Made by a program: the position numbers and the translations under genes. This document shows, one piece after another, positions 13,912 to 16,019 of a DNA stretch of 16,019 bases; position 1 is the first letter of the stretch, and every line of letters begins with the position of its first letter. The notes below the pieces were generated by a model that searched no databases, was not told the DNA's origin, and worked only from the letters and a program-made list of their open reading frames with translations. This DNA is from Epsilonproteobacteria bacterium UBA6211 (GTDB lineage Bacteria; Campylobacterota; Campylobacteria; Campylobacterales; Arcobacteraceae): NCBI GenBank assembly GCA_002421845.1, contig DISL01000038.1, positions 1 through 16,019 on the forward strand. Reading direction: 5' to 3'.

Positions 13912-14866
13912 TATACTCTCCAACTTTCTCTACTATCTCTTGATTTATCTTTACTTCCAAATCAATAACATATAAATCAATATCAAACTTTTGTAATTTA
14001 ACAAAATCTTTTTTTGTAACTATTAGATTTTTTGTATTATATTTTTCTTGGATATTTTCAATATCACCTCTTTGGAAATCATAATGGTCTTCAAAAAACT
14101 CATATCTAATCCCATTTGGTAAAAAATCAAAAAGTCTTTGCGGTTTTGATATGGCACTAACCAATACCAAATTATCAGGTAACGTATCTGTTTTTACAAA
14201 TGTTTTATTTGCGACATTATAAAAAGTAAAACTTGTATGCCTTGTATAATCCACCTCTTCACGTGCTACTATATGGGCATTTAAATACTCTATTTTTGGT
14301 TCTTTATATCCACCGCTAGGGAGACAAAAAAGGTTTGTAGGCTCATTTTTAGGACGAAGTAAAATATCGAATTTCAAAATCTCCCTTTTTGAGAATCCGT
14401 CATCAAGAAATACAACCGTTGCTCCAAGCTCTTTTGCTTTTAAAATACCTTTTGCCCTATCTTCACTTACTATTACAATCGAATCAGGGCAACTTAAAGC
14501 ATATTCATAAGCCTCATCACCGCTTATGTCTTGAGATTGTATGATATTTCCTCTATCTGATACCACATATAAACCTTTTGAGTTTCTCTTATAACCCCTA
14601 AGAACTATAGCGTTGTTTTGGAAATGTTTGCTTAATGCTATAGTAAAAGGAGTTTTACCGGTACCGCCTAATATAAGGTTACCTATACTTACTACTTTGA
14701 TGCCAAAATCATAAGTTGTTACACTGCTTTTTTGTACAAATTTAATAAAACAATAAATAACGGTCAAAGGGAGTAACAAAGCACTTATAAGTTGTTGGAA
14801 AGGAGTTGGATAGAAAAGATACTCTTCTATCCAAAATATTAATTTTTGTTTAAACCTCATATCCAT
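13898..14866 (-). CDS. lpxK: Tetraacyldisaccharide 4'-kinase
   Basis: LpxK phosphorylates the 4' position of the lipid A precursor disaccharide at the inner membrane. The 322-residue protein has an N-terminal membrane-associated helix (about 26-43) and the P-loop GNLILGGTGKTPF (62-74, K71) in the family's typical form. It also has LRGYKRNSKG (94-103), GDEAYEYAL (about 118-126) and VVFLDDGFSKRE. ATG at 14866 overlaps the upstream gene by 10 nt. An internal ATG at 14860 (residue 3), overlapping the upstream stop as ATGA, is an equally likely start. Neither has a clear Shine-Dalgarno site, so translational coupling is likely. The last residues (YIGSR) and stop are encoded by heptamer repeats. 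Confidence 0.95.
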   Translation of the reverse strand: MDMRFKQKLIFWIEEYLFYPTPFQQLISALLLPLTVIYCFIKFVQKSSVTTYDFGIKVVSIGNLILGGTGKTPFTIALSKHFQNNAIVLRGYKRNSKGLYVVSDRGNIIQSQDISGDEAYEYALSCPDSIVIVSEDRAKGILKAKELGATVVFLDDGFSKREILKFDILLRPKNEPTNLFCLPSGGYKEPKIEYLNAHIVAREEVDYTRHTSFTFYNVANKTFVKTDTLPDNLVLVSAISKPQRLFDFLPNGIRYEFFEDHYDFQRGDIENIQEKYNTKNLIVTKKDFVKLQKFDIDLYVIDLEVKINQEIVEKVGEYIGSR

Positions 14867-15993
14867 TTATTGGCAATAGAAGTTACTTTATCGCAAATAT
14901 AATTTACATCTTCATCACTCAACGACGGGTATATAGGTAAAGATAGTATTTGCTGATATGAATTCAAAGCGTTTAAATAAGAGGTCACTTTTAGTCCATA
15001 TTTATGCTTATAATAACTCAAAAGATGCAACGGAATAAAATTAAGTCCTGTCGAGATTCCTTCTTCTTTTAAGGCTCTTGCAAATGCATCTCTATTTTTA
15101 CTTATCTTTATAATATACTGACTAAAAATATGTTCTTCGTTAAATGAAGGTAAACTTACGTGCTTAATACCTGTCAATCTTTTTGTATAAATAGCAGCTA
15201 TCTCTTTTCTTCTTTTGATGAATTTATTTGTTTTTTGAAGTTGAGCTAGACAAAATGCAGCTTCAAGTTCACTCATATCGTACTTGTACCCTATATCTAC
15301 CACATCATAGATATAGTCTAAATTGCCGTAATCATCATAAGTCGTACTAATAGCATGAGTTCTAAGTAATCTAGACCTTTGTGCATACTCTTCATTATTG
15401 GTTACTATAACTCCACCGTTACTTACGGAACTTCTACCGTTTGAAGGATTCATAGAAAAAATAGTCATATCAGCTTTAAGTGAGCCTATAGTATCATCTT
15501 TGTAAGTAACACCAAGTGCGTTGGTAGCATCTTCTATTAGAACTATTTTATATTTTGCAACTATTTCATAAAGCTTTTCAAGGTCAGGAGTTTGTCCGGC
15601 TATAAAAGATATTATAGCACCTCTAAGTTTTTTTGATTTGTTTTTTGATAAATAATCATCAAGCTTGTTTAAATCAATATTCATAGAGTTTGGCTCTATA
15701 TCAATAAAAATTGGTTCAGCGTCAAAATGTCTCACTACTTCGGGAACATTAGGAAAAGAGTTGACCGACATAATGATTTTATCACCTCTTTTCAAATCCA
15801 TCGCACTCAAAGCTAGATGCATAGCAGCAGTTCCGTTGCATGTAGCAATAGCATGATCTGCACCTACAAAGTTTGCTATTTCACTCTCAAACTCTTCTAC
15901 TTTTGATTCACCGTTAAGTTCTAAAACTTCATCAATTTGATCAATCTCTTCTTTGCCGACTGATGGGATATAAAAAGGTATCTCTTTTGTCAT
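14857..15993 (-). CDS. DegT/DnrJ/EryC1/StrS-family protein lacking the PLP-binding lysine
   Basis: A 378-residue fold type I PLP-enzyme homologue. Conserved parts are the phosphate-binding CNGTAAMHLAL (52-62), the D155 that would contact the pyridine nitrogen (LIEDATNALG, 152-161), and the active-site loop. In sugar aminotransferases that loop reads SFxxxK...GxGG. Here it is FSMNPSNGRSSVSNGG (179-194), with N185 where the Schiff-base lysine belongs (codon AAC). The substrate loop is also unusual (FIPLHLLSYYKHKYG). It is therefore probably not a standard sugar aminotransferase. It may be a dehydratase-like or non-catalytic relative. lpxK follows with overlap, suggesting an envelope glycan or lipid A context. 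GGAG lies 8 nt before the ATG. Confidence 0.85.
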   Translation of the reverse strand: MTKEIPFYIPSVGKEEIDQIDEVLELNGESKVEEFESEIANFVGADHAIATCNGTAAMHLALSAMDLKRGDKIIMSVNSFPNVPEVVRHFDAEPIFIDIEPNSMNIDLNKLDDYLSKNKSKKLRGAIISFIAGQTPDLEKLYEIVAKYKIVLIEDATNALGVTYKDDTIGSLKADMTIFSMNPSNGRSSVSNGGVIVTNNEEYAQRSRLLRTHAISTTYDDYGNLDYIYDVVDIGYKYDMSELEAAFCLAQLQKTNKFIKRRKEIAAIYTKRLTGIKHVSLPSFNEEHIFSQYIIKISKNRDAFARALKEEGISTGLNFIPLHLLSYYKHKYGLKVTSYLNALNSYQQILSLPIYPSLSDEDVNYICDKVTSIANKWI

Positions 15994-16002
15994 AATTTAC
16001 TC

Positions 16003-16019
16003 CGTAATTCGTGACTCGT
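16003..16019. repeat. Start of a third heptamer array, cut by the window edge
   Basis: CGTAATT (16003-16009), CGTGACT (16010-16016) and a further CGT follow head to tail just upstream of the DegT-family start. The units match the CGTGAGT family at 4036-4063. The array continues beyond the window. Confidence 0.5.

Overview
The window reads as a chromosomal, AT-rich segment of a free-living Campylobacterota (epsilonproteobacterium). Lineage markers visible in the proteins are an HsrA/CosR-type response regulator, an HP0268-family small protein, a PEB4/Cbf2-type periplasmic chaperone, a RibB fused to a degenerate RibA-like domain, and a NusA that ends shortly after KH2. I cannot fix the genus; an Arcobacter- or Sulfurimonas-like organism is likely.

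Layout. Positions 1-1001 hold a terminator of an upstream gene, a RelE/ParE-type toxin with its Phd/YefM-type antitoxin (minus strand), then initiator tRNA-Met and tRNA-Gln (minus strand) behind a consensus sigma70 promoter. Positions 1002-1402 have no gene but contain the divergent ribBA promoter and a roughly 295-nt leader of unusual structure. Its ends form a 23-bp inverted repeat that buries the ribBA ribosome binding site, and inside it lies a branched domain with three hairpins. After ribBA (1403-2440) a free-standing small RNA sits between a consensus promoter and a strong terminator (about 2480-2568). On the minus strand follow nusA then cysS, separated by an inverted array of heptamer repeats.

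A divergent promoter pair (5329-5373) starts nusA leftward and, rightward, a tight operon: HP0268-family protein, miaB (GTG start), a DUF374 acyltransferase-like protein (TTG start overlapping the miaB stop), a 527-residue GspL/PilM-PilN-like membrane protein, and a secreted cyclophilin. Convergent to it are a cosR/hsrA-like response regulator and its sensor kinase (minus strand). Divergent from the regulator run cbf2/peb4 and class II fba. The window closes with a minus-strand pair, a DegT/DnrJ/EryC1/StrS-fold protein and lpxK.

Functionally this is mostly core metabolism and information processing: riboflavin synthesis, tRNA charging and modification, transcription elongation, lipid A, glycolysis/gluconeogenesis, and envelope protein folding. 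The parts most worth a second look are the structured ribBA leader, the intergenic small RNA, the three heptamer arrays, a CosR/HsrA-family regulator that keeps its phosphoacceptor Asp and has an adjacent kinase, and a DegT-fold protein with Asn where the PLP-binding Lys belongs.
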